Origin: Clytia hemisphaerica
Lineage: Eukaryota > Cnidaria > Hydrozoa > Leptothecata > Clytiidae
DNA length: 64,000 nt
NCBI GenBank assembly: GCA_902728285.1
Contig: CACVBU010000865.1
Coordinates: forward strand, 1,145,044 to 1,209,043
Reading direction: 5' to 3'
Every line of letters begins with the position of its first letter. Position 1 is the first letter of the stretch. The notes below the pieces were generated by a model. It did not search any database, was not told the DNA's origin, and saw only the letters and a list, made by a program, of their open reading frames with translations. Made by a program: the position numbers and the translations under genes. Shown here in pieces: positions 53,143-63,934 of this stretch.

Positions 53143-54130
53143 CTGGGGGGGGGCAAGGGAGGGCTATGCCCCCCCCCAATAATTTTTTCAAAAATGGCTA
53201 TTTTGCAAAATGCAAAGTTTTTCTTTTTTAATTTGTCATAATTGTCTTTATGTGCATGGTTTGAGTGTATTTTTAAGCAATCTAGAGCTCAAATGTTCAA
53301 AAATTTTCCCCTCGGGCCAAACCATGGTTGGCCCTCGCGGTGTCACTAAACTTCAGCCCCCCCAATATGAAATTTTTTTTGTGGTTTTGTGTAATGTTTT
53401 TTATAAGAATATAGAAGTACACTAGGCCCAATGTACTTCGGGGCCGAAGCCCCTCTTATAAAAGTATCACGGTGATCTTTAATTGGATTAATCGGATTCA
53501 AAATTCCATGTTTTAGTCCAATTTCAGGAAATTGATTGAGGTAAAATGCTTTCTTTCTCTTTTATCCTATAGAGGGCAAATAAAAGTACATTTTGTGAAA
53601 ATTTCAAGTCTGTAGCACTTTCCTATCCGGAATTATCTTGATTCCGATTTAGAGGGATCTCAACCGGAATAAGGACGGGATAGAGGGATCTCTCGAAAAC
53701 AAAAGTGCACAATAACTGATGAACAGTTTGATGTATCAAAAAACTTTTTTTCCTACTTTTACATTGCTATAAGGAGACTTCATATACCAAATTTCATCTC
53801 CTTATGAGCACTACTTAAAGAGATACCTTGATATTAGGCAAAATAATCCCGATTTTACAAAAGTTCGAATGAAAGATCACGGTGTATATGAATCCGCTTT
53901 CACACTGAAGTGATTAACGCGTGGTCAAAAATTTTCTTTTTAATATTTATTTTATTATGAAATGAAATGTTCGGTTTTATGCTATTGAACAGGAACCGAA
54001 ACCGTATAAACAAAACAGAAATACTTGAGAGAATGCTCTCTGCTTTACGTTTGTCCGCAATGTACGATTGTCCGCAATAAGCGTTTTTCCGCACCACAGT
54101 AAGCTGAATAAGTTTCAACACTAACTGTTT
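53143..54130. other. non-coding stretch with G/C runs
   Basis: 53131-53180 has CAGTGCCGTAGCAACTGGGG and long G and C runs, like a hAT-type end, but no matching right end was found. The rest is AT-rich without genes. Confidence 0.4.
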
Positions 54131-54133
54131 GAC

Positions 54134-54303
54134 AGTGGTAGAAAAAACTTGTATCTCTATGACTTAAAAAGTAGTGGGTTCCCTAACTGCTGGGACGCAC
54201 TGGGCTCTAGGCCGATTTTTTGGTAGAAAAAACTTGTATCTCTATGACTTAAAAAAGTAGTGGGTTCCCTAACTGCTGGGACGCACTGGGCTCTAGGCCG
54301 ATC
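54134..54303 (+). repeat. tandem duplication of about 88 bp beside the Mutator-like element
   Basis: TGGTAGAAAAAACTTGTATC through CTGGGCTCTAGGCCGAT occurs twice. The first copy continues AGGCCGATTTTTTGG; the second copy carries the element insertion at the same site, so the first copy resembles an empty target. Confidence 0.9.
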
Positions 54304-54425
54304 CGTAGATACTAAACACCGAAACGGGTGGGAAACTAGTGGAAACGAGTGCTAGGGGGTAAAGATAATTTGGCATTCGCGTTCCATTCAGGTTCTAATG
54401 GTGATTGGTGCCATATACTCTCGGG

Positions 54426-54946
54426 TGCCTAATAAACGTACAGACCAAAATAAACGTACAGGGGAGAGAATAAAATTGGAATTAATAAACGTACAGGCTG
54501 AAATAAACGTACAGGCGAGAAATCAGAGCTAAAATAAATAAACGTACAGGCTGAAATAAACGTACAGGGAATAATCTACCAATTTTTCAAAAGTAGAACA
54601 TCTAGATCGAAACGACTGACTTAAGTACATGTATCTTATAGATCAATGACAAGTACTAAATAAGCAAAACGTTCGAATTAACTCGCGTAACACTCGAAAT
54701 CTCCCACGATACGTTCGAATGTAATTAACCGCCTTTCAACATATCTTATTCCTTGAACAAAAAATAACTAATTTTTGCAGTATGAATTGGGCGATATTGG
54801 GTGAAAGTAAATAAACGTACAGGAGGGAATAAACGTACAGGCGGGAAAATTCTTCAGAATAAATAAACGTACAGTTCCTAATAAGGTGCGTACAGGCGGG
54901 AAATTTGATACGAAAAAAATAAACGTACATGTACGTTTATTAGGCA
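54426..54946. mobile_element. 521-bp element packed with AATAAACGTACAG motifs
   Basis: Begins TGCCTAATAAACGTACAG and ends GTACGTTTATTAGGCA. Between them AATAAACGTACA occurs about ten more times, often paired (about 18 bp apart), at about 54431, 54449, 54484, 54502, 54538, 54556, 54812, 54829, 54861 and 54919, with one degenerate copy near 54882. At the right end a direct and an inverted copy abut as a 24-bp palindrome centred on CATG. Confidence 0.85.
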
Positions 54947-54979
54947 GTACTTGATGGACCTTTACGTTTTGGCGAAAAT

Positions 54980-55365
54980 ATATTGGGGGGGGTTTCAGGG
55001 GGTACCCGATTCCGTAATTCCGCCAATTATTTCTCCAATTTCCGTCACACCGTCTTAAATTGAACCAAAATTCCGTCACCGAAAATTCCTTTGAAATTCA
55101 ATATTTTTGTCGAAAATTCCGCAAATTTTGAAAATCTTTTACCAATTCCGAAATTCCGCAAATTTTTTTGCTAAATTCCGTTTTTCCGCAAATCTCTTTG
55201 CTAAATTCCGTTTTTCCGCACTAAAATTGTCTAATTTTCCGTCTCCGTCAGAGAACCCAATTTCCGTAATTCCGTCTAAATTTTCGCCAAATTCCGCCAC
55301 TCCGTCTGAAAAAAGGGCCGATTCCGCTCCTCCGCCAACCATGAAACCCCCCCCTATATTGTATT
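54980..55365. mobile_element. element with GGGGGGGTTTCA inverted ends and TTCCG-rich interior
   Basis: Left end ATATTGGGGGGGGTTTCA is mirrored by TGAAACCCCCCCCTATAT. The interior is full of ATTCCG words and a 33-bp tandem pair (CAAATTCTTTGCTAAATTCC-like at 55163-55228). ORFs on both strands are by-products of this repetition. TSD uncertain. Confidence 0.65.
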
Positions 55366-55742
55366 AAGAAGTATAAAAATGATGTTTGGATAAACAAATT
55401 TTCGTTACTTTTTGCTCACCGAAAACCAATATTGCTTTCCCACTAAAAATCGTTAAAACTAATTTTATTCAGTCCCCTTAAAACAAAATTGAAAATTCCA
55501 TCTTATTTACCACCTTTTTTTGTACACGAACAGGTCGACATTTGAACAAAATATACTTGACACGTTTTCGCGAATTTTCGGCCTTTTCGCAAAATCGTTT
55601 TGCATTGCTCTTTCACGAAATTAAATTACGCGAACAAATAATGAACAGCAAAGAGTTTAAAGAGACAATTTTATATAAAGTGAAAAGCAATATAACAGCA
55701 CACTCATGGGATTTTGAATTTATTAAAAAGAGTATTGTTGCA

Positions 55743-56478
55743 TTAACCCTATTATTATCAGGCTTTTTCGGATTTTGTATTATCCAGGGGGGGGGGGGTG
55801 TTTTCCACCAGCCTTGCATAAATTTTGATCTAGAAAAGATGTGGAATGAAATTTGGCAGAAATGTTCTCTATCATAAAAGGAGATCATAGAAAAAAACTT
55901 GGGTTGATGACGTCATCATAAAGGTGATGACATCATCACAAAGTTTCACAATTATCGCTGACCAATGAAAAAGTACTATTCAATAAAATAGCAATTAAAG
56001 TTGAACGAATGGAGATTTTTCAATTCTGTTTTGAATTTCGGTTTTTTACATACTAGTAAAATTGACGTTTAAAATCTATGCAGAAAATGAGTAAGTTTTT
56101 TCAAAAAACAATGACGTCATTTTTGATGACGTCAGCAGTTTTTGAAAATTTTTAAAATATTTTTTAAAATTTATTATTGATACCTAAAATCTGTCAAAAT
56201 TTGAAATCAGTTGATTGCCTAGATCAAAAGTTATGCTAAATTTAAGATTTTGGGATTTTACAGGGTTTTAGCCGGATTTTATGATATGCCTGCACAAAAA
56301 AGTCATAAAACCTGATCTGGTCGGTGTAAAATTGTAAAATTTAGTATACATGCTGCTAATAGGATTATAATAAAAGTCGAAAACTTTCAGAGTGTTAAAA
56401 TTTTTTTTCAGTGAGCTATTAGCAAATGAGTGCCAGCCTGGTGGAAAACACCCCCCCCCCTGATAAAAATAGGGTTAA
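55743..56478. mobile_element. piggyBac-type MITE, copy 1
   Basis: Flanked by TTAA and ending CCCTATT(A)TTATCAGG / CCTGATAAAAATAGGG, the piggyBac signature (TTAA target, CCCT termini). Inner inverted words GGTGTTTTCCACCAG / CTGGTGGAAAACACC. A near-identical copy is at 60006-60776. Confidence 0.9.
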
Positions 56479-56489
56479 ACAGACTGTAC

Positions 56490-56556
56490 CTTCATAATCA
56501 TAAAGGTTGGCGAGTCCAGTCAAAACACAGATTTGATCTGCAGCGTCACGCTTCAC
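56490..56556 (-). CDS. candidate 67-nt exon, copy 2, inside the Mutator-like element
   Basis: Encodes VKRDAADQICVLTGLANLYD then YE. It differs from the copy at 47661-47727 at four positions, all the same transition type (C here, T there on the plus strand). A donor-like GTACAG follows. Confidence 0.4.
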
Positions 56557-57400
56557 CTTGCCTCAATAGTTAACTCAAATTGAAACAAACCATTGCCAAA
56601 CAAACTCTGGTAGTTTTTTATTATTTCAGAGAAGTAAATGCTATATTATGGCACACAAATTGTTGTGTGTTTTTTCCAAAACGAATTCCAATTAGAGAAA
56701 AGCTTTATTTCGATTGGGATAAAAAATGTGATCTAAAATATATTAAAAAACTTACTGCTTACAAGACTCTTCATTCCTGACAAACAACGTAAATAAGCCA
56801 AGATTGGTCGCTCTCGCTGGAGGTAAATTATGTCTCCTATATCGCAAACACTGTAGTGTAGTGTTATAGTTTGGAATGCAAAAAGCTAAAATCTTCGTTT
56901 TACAAACTCTCCAGGTGTTAATTTTCATTTTGGTGCGAAAATTAGACCAGATCGATTGGAGGGCTTTACAATGTAATGGTCCAGATACACAAAAGGACGC
57001 CCAGAAAAGGAAGGTTTATGTACACCCTTTGATAAAAGGAAGGTTTTAAAAATTGGAAGCAAGCAACACATACAGGTCTTATTAGGAAAATCTCTTCCCT
57101 TATATCAAAAAGACTTTGCAGTGATCATTCACATCCTAAGGAAATATCAAGAATATATGCTTTGCAGCAACAACAATGTTTCTTTGTCATAAAAAATCCA
57201 ACCATAAAAAACATATAACATCAAAACACAAAAGTATCTGAAATACTGGATTTGGTTTCAAATGAAAAGCTGCTTGTACTCACTACCAAAAAGAAAATCG
57301 CTTCCATTCTGTTATCAAAGCAGCGTTCTGTTTTTAACAATGTTTTAAGAGGCATTTGAAAAAAATTGATTAGTTTGATATGAACCCCTAGCACTCGTTT
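56557..57400. other. interior of the Mutator-like element, no gene recognised
   Basis: Contains a 66-residue ORF (56580-56780) and stretches with protein-like bits, but no transposase motif was identified. Confidence 0.4.
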
Positions 57401-57534
57401 TCATGTGTTTCCAGTTGTTTTTCATTCGTTTCCACCCGTTTCGCCACTCGTTTCCACTCGTTTCACCACTCGTTTCCACCCGTTTGCATTCGTTTCCACT
57501 AGTTTCCCACCCGTTTCGGTGTTTAGTATCTACG
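57401..57534. repeat. subterminal array of CGTTTCCAC(T/C) units
   Basis: About ten units of CGTTTCCACTCGTTTC type at a period of 11-23 bp form the right inverted end of the Mutator-like element. The left end has only two to three units, so the array expanded or contracted on one side. Confidence 0.85.
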
Positions 57535-57543
57535 AGGCCGATC

Positions 57544-57869
57544 ACGAAAATTATTATTTAGGTTTTAGGAGGTGAATGATTATGTGTTAAAAGTATTACT
57601 AGAACGTAATAAAAGTGAATATTAAAGTGCATAATAACCCCTAATAAAAGATAAAGAATAACTAACATTTTTGAGTTAATCAAGTTATGTAAATAAAGGA
57701 ATAAATATTTTGTATAACATAAAAGGAATAAATATTTTGTGTATGATTATAAATACAAGAAAAGGAAAATAAAGGAAAATATACGTTTAAGAGAGGTTGA
57801 TTTTAAGAAGTATTTAATCTTTCAAATAATGTTGGCTTTCCAGGGTTTTGTCTGTTTATAAAGTTGTTT
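57544..57869. other. AT-rich stretch between elements
   Basis: Repeats of GGAATAAATATTTTGT (twice near 57700 and 57728); no gene. Confidence 0.5.
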
Positions 57870-58222
57870 ATGTTTAAAGGATGGTGGAGAACTCCATTAC
57901 TTTTGGTTAACCAGTTTTTTGCAAGAGTTTTTAGTCTATCTTCTATTGATGTTATTTTTGATTCCTGATGAAAGGTCTGTGATTCTTGTTCTCAAAGGTC
58001 TCCCTAATATTATTCTCAGAGCTTGGTTTTGAATTTTCTCTATTCTGTACAGTTGGGCTTTAGAGATACTTAATAAACAAATATGTGAGTTGATCTTAAT
58101 AGACTTTTATATAGCATTAACAGTTTGTTCTTTGACATTTGGTATTGGTTTTTAAGGGTTCTAAGAAAGTTTAATATGTGGTACGATTTGTTAATTTTAT
58201 CAGAAATGTGTGTTATGAGATT

Positions 58223-58972
58223 TTATTGTTTGTCAAGTTGTAAACCTAGGGATTTTATTTTATTATCTTTTTTGAGTCTTACATTTCTAACCCAGATTGA
58301 CATTTTACTAGTACCAAAATTTATGTGTTTGGTTTTGTCCCTATTTACCACTAAGCCCCATTTGCTAAACCAGTCAAATAGGATCTCAACATATTCATCT
58401 AATTCAGAAGCATAGGCTTTCTTGTATCTTTCCCAAGTAGCAAGGTCATCTGCGAATTGAGACATTTTAATGTTATTATTTACTGGTTTAGGTATGTCAC
58501 TGACAAAGAGAGAAAAAAGAATGGGTGATAGGCAGGAGCCTTGTGGTACTCCTGCCTTCAAAGAAAAAGTGTCAGATTTAAAATGGGAGTATTTCATGTA
58601 TGCTTTCCCATCCTTTAAGTAGTTATGTAGGATGTATAAAAGATATTTAGGGATTCCAAGAGAGTTTAATTTAAATAGAAGAAGAGAGTGCTTTATTTTA
58701 TCGAAGGCTTCTTCAAAGTCCACAAACACAGCATGCATTCTTTCACCTTTTATTTTAGCTTCTTGATAGTCATTTAACAAAAGGAAAAGGTTATCTACAG
58801 TACTTCTTTTATTTCTGAAGCTAGACTGTTCCCAATTTATAATATTGTTTTCCTCAGCCCAACTATAAATTCTATCAGCCAAGATTTTTTCAAAAATTTT
58901 ACCTATGGCAGGTAAAAGGCTTATAGGTCTGTTGTCGGAAATTTTCTTGGTGTTTTTTACTTTAGGAATCAT
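58223..58972 (-). CDS. LINE reverse transcriptase domain
   Basis: 249 residues: DNRPISLLPAIGKIFEKILA, AVFVDFEEAFDKIKHSLL, LKAGVPQGSCLSPILFSLFV, catalytic MSQFADDLATW and LVVNRDKTKHINFG. The first part of RT (MIPKVKNTKK) is joined to the linker ORF through a frame change near 58980-59160. Confidence 0.85.
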   Translation of the reverse strand: MIPKVKNTKKISDNRPISLLPAIGKIFEKILADRIYSWAEENNIINWEQSSFRNKRSTVDNLFLLLNDYQEAKIKGERMHAVFVDFEEAFDKIKHSLLLFKLNSLGIPKYLLYILHNYLKDGKAYMKYSHFKSDTFSLKAGVPQGSCLSPILFSLFVSDIPKPVNNNIKMSQFADDLATWERYKKAYASELDEYVEILFDWFSKWGLVVNRDKTKHINFGTSKMSIWVRNVRLKKDNKIKSLGLQLDKQ

Positions 58973-59157
58973 TGTAATTTTTGCTGTCTTTAATGTATCT
59001 GGAAAAATGGAATTATTTAACCAGTCATTAAAAAGAGAAGAAAGTGGTGATATAAGAATAGGAGAAAGTGTGGAAAGGAGTTTATTTTGTATGGCATCAT
59101 GACCTGGTGCTTTGTGGACTTTGAGACTTTTAAGAACATTAGCTACTTCTTGTTCTG

Positions 59158-61035
59158 TTATTTTTCATCTATTTCGTGCCTAGTTAATAATGGGTCTAAC
59201 ATGTGGTAGATTGAATTTCGTTCTCTTCTGTGGAATTGAGTGTTTTCAAACCAGTGGTCTACTACGTATTTGTGCCTTCTATCGTTTGACAGGTTAGGCT
59301 GAAAGATACTTTCTTGTCTTTCTTTAAAGGCATCTGCAATGTCTTGTTTGTTTTTAATCTTTGAGCCGTCATCTTTAATAAAAGTCTGGTCTTTATGTTG
59401 GATGTTTATTTTCTCACCATCTAAAATTGTTTTGATATATTTCCAAGTCTTTTTGGTGGTTTCCCTTTCGTTCATCCTCTTTTTGATTAAATCAAATCTC
59501 TTATCGTTACTTTTTTGAATTTCAGTTCTGATTTGCCTGTTTAATTCTGTTTTCTTGTTTCTAAGAAAGTTATTGTTTTTATATTTTCTTAGCAGATTTA
59601 TGGTACTTCTTCTTTCTTTAATTAATTTTTTGCATTCCATAGACATTCCCTGGATTTTGTTAGGTATGTTTTTAAATGGGACATGCTTAAAGACTTTCTC
59701 ACAAGAGAATTGATTTATGATTCTGGATGCTGTGTCCATGTTTAATTTATGATATAATTTAACAAATTTAGATTTTTTAGGAGCAGAAGGATCAAAGAAA
59801 GAGAAAGAAACAGGCAAGTGGTCAGAGCCGATGGATTTTAAGGAAGTAATGTCATTAATTTGGAAGAATCTGTTTGGAAGTAACTTTTTGTTGGATAACT
59901 TCTTTAAATTCACCTTTCTTAGTTTTATAGTTTGGTGGCATCATGTATGTCTCGAAATCGTTATTATCAAATAGTTCTCTGAAGGTTGTACCTCTAGAGT
60001 TTGTTTTAACCCTATTATTATCAGGCTTTTTCGGATTTTGTATTCTCAAGGGGGGGGGGTGTTTTCCACCAGCCTTGCATAACTTTTGATCTAGAAAAGG
60101 TATGGACTTGAAATTATTCACAAATGTCCTCTACCATAAAAGGAGTTCATAGAAAAAAATTTGGGTTGATGACGTCATCATAAAGGTGATGACGTCATCA
60201 CAAAGTTTCACAATTATCGCTGACCAATGAAAAAGTACTATTCAATAAAATAGCAATTAAAGTTGAACGAATGGAGATTTTTCGATTCTGTTTTGAATTT
60301 CTAAAAGCCAAAAGGAATACCTGTAACATATTTTCCGGTTTTTTAATATACTAATAAAATCAAGGCTTAAAATCCATGCAGAAAATGAGTAAATTTTTTC
60401 AAAAAACAATGACGTCATTTATGATGACGTCAGCAGTTTTTGAAAATTTTTAAAATATTTTTGAAAATTGATCATTGATACCTAAAACCTGTCAAAATTT
60501 GAAGTCAATTGGATTTCTAGATCAAAAGTTATGCTAAATTTAAGATTTTGGGATTTTACAGGGTTTTAGCTGGATTTTATGATATGCCTGCACACAAAAG
60601 TCATAAAACCTGATCTGATCGGTGTATAATTGTAAAATTTGGTATACATGCTGCTACTAAGATTATATTAAAAGTCAAAAACTTTCAGAATGTTAAAAAC
60701 AATTTTCAGTGAGCTATTAGCAAAAGAGTGCCAGCCTGGTGGAAAACACCCCCCCCCCTGATAAAAATAGGGTTAAGACTACCCCAAGGGTGGTGTTTGG
60801 AATTTAGGTCTCCAACGATTATTGAATTAGGAAGAAAAAGAAGTTTTATAGTTTCTGGATTAGCTGTGAAAGTTGGTGGAAAGTAACAACAGCATAGATT
60901 GAAAATTTTTTGCATGTTTTGAGAGTCTGGGAAGATTTTAATTAATAGTATTTCATGTTTCCCTATTTGGTATTTCCTTATGTGATCATGCGCTATGTCT
61001 TCTCTTAATAAAATTGCTGTACCCCCCCCCTCCAT
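59158..61035 (-). pseudogene. LINE endonuclease and linker, interrupted
   Basis: 61035-60777 covers YQIGKHEILLIKIFPDSQN, IIVGDLNSKHHPWGS. 60005-59158 resumes with TNSRGTTFRELF, ITSLKSIGSDHLPVSF (the SDHLP catalytic box) and a basic linker (KELIKERRSTINLLRKYKN-like). Removing the MITE with one TTAA reads WGSLKTNSRG in frame. A further frameshift lies near 59900. Confidence 0.8.
60006..60776. mobile_element. piggyBac-type MITE, copy 2
   Basis: TTAA at 60006-60009 and 60773-60776; ends CCCTATTATTATCAGG and CCTGATAAAAATAGGG. Near-identical to 55743-56478 except for an extra 34 bp near 60300-60335, which lies between short TTC repeats and looks like a deletion in copy 1. Confidence 0.9.
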
Positions 61036-61199
61036 ACGATCTTAAAGTCCTTCTGTCCATTATAGATGTGTAGTCTTTTATGCTGATGTTTTCTTTCTTT
61101 ATCAGTTTTGTCTCGTTAAGACAGACAATGTCATCCATTGATGTTTAATTGGATTATTTTTAAGGTCATCATTATGGAGAAGGAGAAGTAATTGGGGGT

Positions 61200-63934
61200 T
61201 CTTCGAGTAGTAGAGAAGTTGTTTTTAGTTCTTCTATTCAATGCATGAAAGTTTCGCTTTAATGGACATAGAGCTGGTATGAAAAACCCCGCAAAATATG
61301 GTACTTGTAAAATTCTTAGTAACCATTTTAACCAGGGAATTTGTAAAAACTCTAACTATTCTGTTCAGGTTATCGAAAAGTTTGAAGGCACAGGTAGAAC
61401 AGAGAAGAATGCTATTGATCCTAAAATTAGTTCCATGAGAAAGAATAGAGTAGACTATTGGATGAAAACTCTTAGAACAGTTTATCCCTATGGTCTAAAT
61501 GATCGTGTTGGTGATGATTTTATGAGAGATCAAGCTAGTGACAAAATTGCTTTGAAATTTCCTCCTTTAAAACGTACTTTTGAAAGGGGTGATAGAAGAC
61601 TTAAGCGCTATAGTAACATAAAATTTGTTCGCGAAAATTTTTTAAAACCTTTAGAAAATGTTCTTGAAAATGACATAAAGAGTGCATTGAATTTCATCCG
61701 CATTACTCTTTCTACTGTTAAAATATCTGATCTTAGACGTTTGGGTGATGCAATCACTGATTTGCTCCACTCTAAACCCTTAGACTTCAATTTTTCACAG
61801 TGGTATAGCGCAGCTCTAGATATTATCGATTGTCGCTTGTTTAAACCATCTCCAGTCAAAAAGAAACGTAGAGCTTTCTTCTATTTTACACCATAAAGAT
61901 GTTTTAGAGGCTATACCATCGATTGCAAAGTCATTTAAACCTCCCACAGTAGTATATTCTTTGGATGCTCCAATCAGCTCGAAGATTTTCAACTTCAATA
62001 AATTTGTTACTTCCGTTGATCTTGACCATTTTCTCCAAGATCCTTCTATCCTTCCTTGTGACTGTGATGATTCACCATTCAAAGATAACCATCACGGACA
62101 CATTGTTACAGGTGACCTTAGACTCATTGAAAATAATAGACTTAGAAAATTATTTACAAAAGGACCAAAGTATCGAGAGAGTAAATTGATTGATTGGAAC
62201 TCTACTCAAGAGAAGTTGATCTCATCAGTGAGAGATTATGCTAAGGCTTGGTGTGATAAGCACAAGTTGGATATTAGGATTTTAACACCTTGGATTGCAG
62301 TTACATCTGAAAAAATTAAAGCGAAAATCTCTTCACTGAGAGATAAAAATTCTCTTGTGAGAAACGTTCCAGTCTTGAAATCTGAGACATGTTTGAAAGC
62401 TCTAGAAAATTTACACAAAAGATTTGTCATCGTTCCTATTGATAAAGCATCCAGTAACATCGCTCTAGTCTGCAAAAGGTTTTATGCACAAGTTTTGGTT
62501 TCTGAACTAGGTTTGGACAATGAAACAGACAGTTTTACATATGAAAAGATCAACACCAATGCATCAGACTTGATTGAAAAAGATTGCAAGAAACTTAAAG
62601 ATTCTTTTTAACTCCAAGTTTTGGAAGAAAGTCGGAAATTACCAAACATTTACTGGACACCCAAATTGCATAAAATTCCCTTGAAGTTTCGGTTCATTAT
62701 TGCAGCACCAAATTGTTCAATCAAACCACTTTCTCAAGCAATTACTAAAATCTTTAGACTCTTTTATCGTCAGGTAGAAACTTATAACGCCAAATGTTTC
62801 TATTTTTCAAATGTTAAAACTTTCTGGGTCATTCAAAACAATGAGCAAGTATTGAATTGTATTAAGAGACTTAATCAACGTAACTCTTTAAGATCAATGT
62901 CTACCTTTGACTTGTCTACCTTTGACTTTTCTACCCTTTATACTAAGATCCCTCATGAAAAACTTTTAGATGTAATGAACCAAATTACAGACTTCTGCTT
63001 TCAAGGTGGCTCGCACGAGTTACTTTCTTTGTCTAAGTCTAGGGCTAGCTGGGTTGCCAAAAATAATCGGTCTAGGGTGAAATTTACAAAACCGCTCTTT
63101 AAAGAGGCACTTGAATACCTCATGAGCAATTGCTATTTCACATTTGGTAATAAAATCTTTAGACAAACAATAGGTATTCCGATGGGCTCGGACCCAGCTC
63201 CCTTTATGGCTAATTTGTTCTTATATCATTTTGAAAGTCAATTGGTGAAAAGCCTCAAGAAAGAAAATCTACAAAAAGCAAGGCGCTTTTCAAACACTTT
63301 TCGATTCATCGACGATCTTTTAACCATCAATGATGACAATTTATTTATGGAAAACTATAAAGAAATCTACCCTCCTGAACTTCAGCTCAATCTTGAAAGT
63401 TCAGGCGATACTATTACTTTTTTGGATCTCTCATTAACCAATGACAACGGTTACATAGATGCAAAATTCTATGACAAAAGAGATAACTTTCCTTTTTCGA
63501 TTGTTCGTCTTTTATTTGCGTAGAGCAATATTCCATCTGGGATGTTTTATAACTGTGTGGGAGCGGTAGGGTCTTTTCCAGTGTGAACAATTTCATTAGT
63601 GCAAGTATGTCTCTCATTGATAGAGCAAAGAAGCAAGGAGCAAAGATTACACGGTTGGATAAAGTTTTGAGGAAAATGTATGGTCGCCATCAAGTTTTGA
63701 GAACCTTTTTCAGTAATGCGAAAAAATTTTCAGATTCATTGCTCCACAACTAAACAACAAAAAAATTTTGGACTTGTCACTGTTTCTTTTACTAATTTAC
63801 TAATTTTCATTTCTTTTTAATCGATAGAGTCGTTTTATATTTCAATGTGTTGTATATTTTTCTCTGTCCAGTATATTTGTAGTTTATGTCTAAGTTTGTT
63901 GAGTTTGTCTCATTTCCTAATTCGTTTCCAATGT
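61200..63934 (+). mobile_element. Penelope-like element (Naiad-type), nearly complete 3' portion
   Basis: 61279-61896: GHRAGMKNPAKYGTCKILSN, QVIEKFEGTGRT, LRTVYPYGLNDRVGDDF (GIY-YIG-like region upstream of RT, N-terminal part missing). 61961-62611: linker with DCDDSPFKDNHHGHIVTGD and FVIVPIDKASSNIALVCK. 62621-63523: RT with WTPKLHKIPLKFRFIIAAP, STFDFSTLYTKIPHEKL, QTIGIPMGSDPAPFMANLF, catalytic FRFIDDLL, YPPELQLNLESSG and TITFLDLSLTND. A frameshift (about 61900) and a stop (62609) separate the blocks. TAG at 63521 truncates the end; coding resemblance continues to KKFSDSLLHN near 63750. The 3' UTR runs to 63934. Confidence 0.85.

Larger units (their letters stand above)
54304..57534. mobile_element. 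3231-bp Mutator-like non-autonomous element with 9-bp TSD
   Basis: AGGCCGATC flanks both sides (54295-54303 and 57535-57543), a 9-bp TSD as in the Mutator superfamily. The ends are exact inverses for about 45 bp, starting CGTAGATACTAAACACCG then AAACGGGTGGGAAACTAG. The right end has an expanded array of GTGGAAACGAGT-like units. Three other elements and an exon-like segment lie inside. No MULE transposase was recognised. Confidence 0.85.
57870..61175 (-). mobile_element. LINE of Jockey-like type, minus strand, split by a piggyBac MITE
   Basis: Minus-strand order: endonuclease start near 61175 (IIQLNING), an apparent internal deletion, DIVCLNETKLIKK, GGTAILLREDI, VGDLNSKHHPWGS; MITE; NSRGTTFRELFDNNDF; linker; RT; degraded C-terminus to about 57870. 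RNase H is absent. Confidence 0.8.

Noticed and set aside
53131..53460. hAT-type element suggested by CAGTGCCGTAGCAACTGGGG
   Set aside because: Only one end could be found and no 8-bp TSD, so no element is called.
55107..55367. Two overlapping ORFs (86 and 67 residues) on opposite strands
   Set aside because: Both are translations of TTCCG-type repeats inside a MITE-like element.
57345..57545. Minus-strand ORF with repeated ETSGNEW residues
   Set aside because: It is the translation of the subterminal array of the Mutator-like element and spans its boundary.
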